Shown here: positions 59,746 through 64,000 of the stretch, one piece after another | How the letters are laid out: each line of letters begins with the position of its first letter | Position numbering within the stretch: the stretch's first letter is position 1 | Assembly: GCF_024166365.1 (NCBI RefSeq) | Contig: NC_064838.1 | Location: 75,036,001-75,100,000, forward strand | Length of the DNA stretch: 64,000 nucleotides | Source of the DNA: Elephas maximus indicus | Taxonomy: Eukaryota > Chordata > Mammalia > Proboscidea > Elephantidae | Direction: 5' to 3' | The notes under the pieces: generated by a model | What the model saw: only the letters and a program-made list of their open reading frames with translations | Database searches by the model: none | Told to the model about the DNA's origin: nothing | Made by a program: the position numbers and the translations under genes

Positions 59746-60535
59746 TACAAGAGATATTTTCAATTTTTCAAAAATATGAATTCAAATTTTTTATCTACCC
59801 ATAATAAAGCTATACCATTGTATTAAAATATTAAGTTCCTTTGCTGAGTGGCTGAAATCCTATCAGCACTGTGGATGATAATAGTGTTCTTATAATGATC
59901 AGAAGCTAGGATTGAGAGTTCTGAATATCTTTAATAAGTAAGAAAGAGAAAAATGAATAAAAAATATGAAGTAGCATCAACACAAGGGACCCATGATGAG
60001 AAGAAAGTAGAAATAAAATGAGATCTTGGTTGTGAACAGTTTGAAACCAAAAGCAAAGGAATGAAGGCATTTAGATGAGAAAAAATGAAATCAAAGCTTT
60101 AATGGTGATGATAAGGCACATGCTATATTAAGAAATAGATCAGTATGAAACCTCCAGTTTAGTCAGACTCAAAAGTTGTGGTAGAAATGTTGGAAAAGTA
60201 AGTTACCCTCATAGCTGAAGGCCATAAAAGTCAGGTTATAAAGTTTTGATTTTTTCTACTAGTAAAGCAGAAAATTTGGAGGCATAAAAACATAACAGCA
60301 CCTTCTATTAAGATTTATTAGGCAACTCATAACAAAAAAGCACTCTGCGTTGTTTAGTGGAATTTAACCATCTTTTTTGTTTTTAGACTAAATTTAGTCC
60401 ATTTCGACTTTGAGGTTTTCTGTAAAAAAGTGCCTATCTTCTTCAAGATTACAGAGTCCTACTGAAGACTTTCTTTCTGTTCCCTGCACTTAGAAATCAG
60501 TAGAAGGGATTCAAGTTGATTCACTATAAACCACC
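59746..60535. other. Gene-free interval
   Basis: AT-rich. No gene or recognised repeat. Confidence 0.5.
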
Positions 60536-60539
60536 AAAT

Positions 60540-60745
60540 GAACCCTATTGCCTTGGAGTTAATTCAGACTCATAAAACAACACCATATGTTACAGAGTAG
60601 GGCTGCTCCCTAGGGTTTCTTGGCTGTAATCCTCACAGAAGCAGTTCACCAGGCCTTTCTTCCATGGTGCCACTGGGTGAGTTTAAACTGCCAATCTATT
60701 GGTTACTAGACAAGCACAAACCCTGTGTACCATCCAGGGACCTGG
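60540..60745 (-). mobile_element. AfroSINE, long subtype
   Basis: Reverse orientation: 'gttacagagtagggctgctc', 'cttggctgtaatcctcacag', 'caccaggcctttcttccatg', 'gagtttaaactgccaatc'. Confidence 0.88.
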
Positions 60746-60749
60746 ATTC

Positions 60750-61495
60750 ACTGTAGCCTCAACAAAATAAAGACTGGCTCTACAGTTATCCCAAATATGA
60801 TTCATCAGTGGCTTCAGACTTGTCACTTCCTTTCTTAAAGAAGGATCAAAAATGCTAACTCTCAACTCATCTCTGTGGGAGGCAAAAAACATGTAGGGAG
60901 TACAGACAGGTGGATGATAATCTTGTCTATGCCATTAAATGTCAGTTGACCTTGGTCAAATTAGTTCATTTCTAAGCCTGAATATAGTTATTTCCATTGA
61001 GGGGGCTCAAGAAAATGATTTTCTTTTCCACTTTAACGTAAGAATCTTTTCACACTATATAGTAGTCATTAAAATTTTAAATAAAAATCTCACACAATTA
61101 GACGAAATAAAAACAGTATGTATTGCTATACTTGTGTAGGTTTTCATTGTGAGAACGATTAACTCATGTGTAACAAAAATGCAGACTTGGATTTAATAAA
61201 ATGGATGGTTCTGGAATTCCTTAAGTGGATCCTCACAGGCTTTTATTGAGATGCCTGTTCTATGACTCTAAACAGAGAAAAAAAGAACAGGGAAGAAGGA
61301 CTCAAATTCAGCAATCCCCTCTTCTCATTCTTTCTCTCCTCTCCCTCATTTTACCCCTTTGTCATCCCTTAAAAAGACAAAGTGGGAATTCCAAAAAATG
61401 TGATGAGTCGTAAATACAATAAAATGTTTACTATGATTTTATAATCTAATGGCTGTATTGGTGCTCATCATGGATTTCAAGCCCTCCAATGCTGT
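60750..61495. other. Gene-free interval
   Basis: No gene recognised. A possible MIR scrap near 60920-60990 is too weak to call. Confidence 0.45.
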
Positions 61496-61499
61496 GACA

Positions 61500-61910
61500 G
61501 AATCTTGCTTTTTACTTTTCTTGCCCCGACTTCTGCCAACGCATGCTCCAGTCAAGCCTGACACTTGATGTTCCTCATTAATATACCAAGACCATTTTTT
61601 TACATCCAATTTTTTTTTACATCTGACAGCAGCTGAGCACCCCTTTCTCTGTTACAGCCTAAACTTTCCATTTCTATCTGTGGCGAGTACCTAGTTCAAA
61701 TGTCATCTCCTCAGAGAAGTATATCTGGATTTCCCCTAGTCGCTCTCTTGCTAGTGGCTTCCACAACTGAAAACTAAATATTTGTTAAATCATGTAGTCC
61801 CTGATTATATTCTTCTCTCATTTTTGCTTTCACATCTTTTGTTCTTTGATTTTATAATATCTTGTGAGTAAAGTAAGGCAAGTTTGCTTTGTTCTATTTT
61901 GTGCACTTTG
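61500..61910 (+). mobile_element. L2 LINE 3'-end fragment
   Basis: 'gttcaaatgtcatctcctca', 'gagaagtatatctggatttc', 'cacatcttttgttctttgat' match the L2 3' end pattern. Diverged. Confidence 0.55.
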
Positions 61911-64000
61911 TGTTAAGCTGGGAGGCAGAGTTTAGCAAAGAGCAGTTAGAGTAAATCCAGGACCAAAACCAAAGTCTTTAGTCTCCATAACATTCTGTCT
62001 CTACCTCTTCACCCCACATCAGACTACAGCCATCCGGAGAGAGCCAACAAAAGCTCAGAAACCATAAACAGGTAAAGAAGAAAGCTGCTGGCATATTCAT
62101 GGATGGAAATTATAGGATGGGTGAAACAAAGAGATCAGTATTTTATGTTTATATTTGAAAAAATAATACTGAGGAGGAGGTAGTGATTAGATAAAGAAAA
62201 GAGTCAGATCAAAAGGGAAAAGATGAGTCATTGTGACTTAGAGAAGAAAGAAGGATCAGGGTGGGGGTAAGACAGGGAAAAATCCATAGGGCAAGCCAGG
62301 GTGCGCAAAGAATTATGTTAGGGATTAAATAGTCTATGCCAGGATTTAATTAGAGATATTTCTTCTCCCTTTTCCATGCCTCATGTTATCTTTTTCTCCA
62401 ACTCCAGAAGTAGGTGTGGTTTGGGTTATAAGCAGGGGTGACAGTGGGTCCCGGACACCCAACATTTGTATTCACTTATGCATCCTCATGCTTTTCCTGA
62501 ACTTAAACCTTTCAAATAGTCCGAAGGTAGGATATTCTGCCAGGTTGGTCTTGGTGCCAGGTAATAGTTTGTTTCATCCCCTTTTTTCAAGCAGAATTGG
62601 CCTCAGAGGCAGGGATGCACCAAGCAGAGGCCAGCAAAAGCTGAGGGTCCCTGAAACATCAGAGCCTTAGCATCGCTGTGGGAAATATGTTCCTGGAACT
62701 TCAAGTTTCTCAAGACACATAACTAAATGGTGGTAACTGTTCTAAAAAATGGGGCAGCATCGGAAAATTATATAGAAACAGCTTGGAAATGGGAGGCAAG
62801 ACAAAGGAAATATTTCAGTTGAGCTTGAAAAACCTACCTTTTTTCTTGTAAGCAAAGGGATTACAATCAATGGAGAGCTCATAGTCTTCTCTTTTTCAAT
62901 TCTGATGTACATTGAAGATTAACCATGTGCAGTGCATTGCAACATGCAAATTGTACTTGAGATAGGTCTACTATGGCTTTCTGTTGAAGGAGCTATCAGA
63001 AGAGAAAATGCCCCACAGGTAGGCAACTCTTCCTAGAAGGCCTGAATTAGACTCTATAAGAGGGTCTGTATTGTTAGCAGGAGAAAATTTTTTAAAGTTT
63101 CTTATTTCTGCACTTAAAATTTTCCAGAAGAAAAAATATTCTCATTAATCTATGGTAGAAATTTTTCTACAGCCAGCTCTACTAGCCTCAAAACACTCCC
63201 TGCAAAACACATGAATTAAGCATGTCTTCTTCTTCCTTCAGATATTTATAGGGGTTTCATAGAAGTTCACAAATGCCCAGAACTGCATTTCAGCCACCAG
63301 AGACCAAGGACTACATTTCTCCCAATCCAACCCTAAAGGATTGGCTCAATGAGCTACTTAGCATGGTTAGCCCAGCAGCACAGCAAACCATAAAAACCAT
63401 AGGGACAGTTAATCCCAGACAAGGTTGTCAGCAGCCAGATTTTGTCCTCAGAGCCCTCCTTTCCACTTCGTTTGACCTGAGAGACACCTCCAATTTCAGT
63501 TACCAAGTGTTCATGTGGCTACATCTCTGCCCCACTTCACCCATACACCCTTCTCTAAGGAACAAGCACATTTTCAAACTCACATTGATATGTAGGCCAA
63601 GAAAAGTTACCATGGAAGGCTACCAAAGGCTTTCTCCTTTAAGTAAAATCTTTTCAAATGGTAGGCAAAGCTCAAGTAGGTGTGATGTAATTAAATTCTC
63701 TGACTCCATTGCTTATGTTTATGTGACTTCAGACAAGTTTATTAACTTCTCTTACTTTCCTATTATGGAAAATATTATTTTTAAATTTTTTATAATAATT
63801 ATTATTAATCCTAATAATATTAATAGAATATATTACAGAATTTTACATGAAAACTACAAGTTAAATTTTCTGTAATTTCTAAAACATTTTGAAGTCGGTA
63901 AAAAAGGAAGGGAAATGAGGGATGGATTAAATTTACAACGAGTAACACAAGACCAATTAATTAAAATAAATTTTATTTAAAGATTTTTTTTTTAGCATTG
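61911..64000. other. Gene-free interval to the window end
   Basis: The 200-codon open frame at 63273-63875 has no recognisable domain, ends in AT-rich Ile/Asn-rich sequence, and is probably chance. No other gene or element recognised. Confidence 0.5.

Noticed and set aside
63273-63875. 200-codon open frame near the window end
   Set aside because: No recognisable domain. The C-terminal third is translated AT-rich sequence (Ile/Asn runs), and there is no gene context. Probably chance.

Overview
This is a mammalian genomic window. It is intron-poor and AT-rich, packed with retroposons, and its only convincing protein-coding genes are single-coding-exon olfactory receptors (ORs). The repeats point to an afrotherian, most likely an elephant or close relative. 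Short tRNA-derived AfroSINEs occur more than twenty times on both strands. They come with a longer SINE whose 3' tail resembles an RTE LINE, with several RTE LINE fragments, and with L1 copies whose long 3'UTR recurs across the window. The species call is inferred from repeat content and not proven.

Layout. Positions 1-18030 are a tandem array with a period of about 8.9 kb: unit A (1-8915), unit B (8916-17813) and the first ~215 bp of a third copy (17814-18030). Each full unit carries the same long SINE, the same RTE LINE with a nested AfroSINE, a MaLR-type LTR fossil and one OR4C16-like gene on the minus strand. Both OR copies are pseudogenes with different lesions. Positions 18 to 42 kb hold no gene: AfroSINEs, RTE, L2, MIR and LTR fossils, a local L2 duplication at 31.2/33.0 kb and a diverged trinucleotide repeat at 39.3-39.6 kb. 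An OR4C-family gene with an open frame lies on the plus strand at 42425-43333. Just upstream of it is a second, diverged copy of its own 3' flank. An L1 on the minus strand with both ends present but a large internal ORF2 loss fills 44.6-50.4 kb. An intact OR4C11-like gene lies on the minus strand at 57015-57929. The rest, to 64 kb, has no recognisable gene.

How it fits together. The OR4C16/OR4C11 content resembles the OR4 subcluster known at human 11q11. The sequence supports a sequence of events in the array: RTE and nested SINE insertion, then tandem duplication, then copy-specific SINE insertions and independent decay of the two ORs. Either late gene conversion or an assembly artefact then left an 810-bp stretch identical between units whose flanks differ by roughly 10% or more. 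No novel multi-gene system is visible. The most notable observations are the identical block, the duplicated OR 3' flank, and the open-frame OR that has lost the near-invariant TM1 asparagine.
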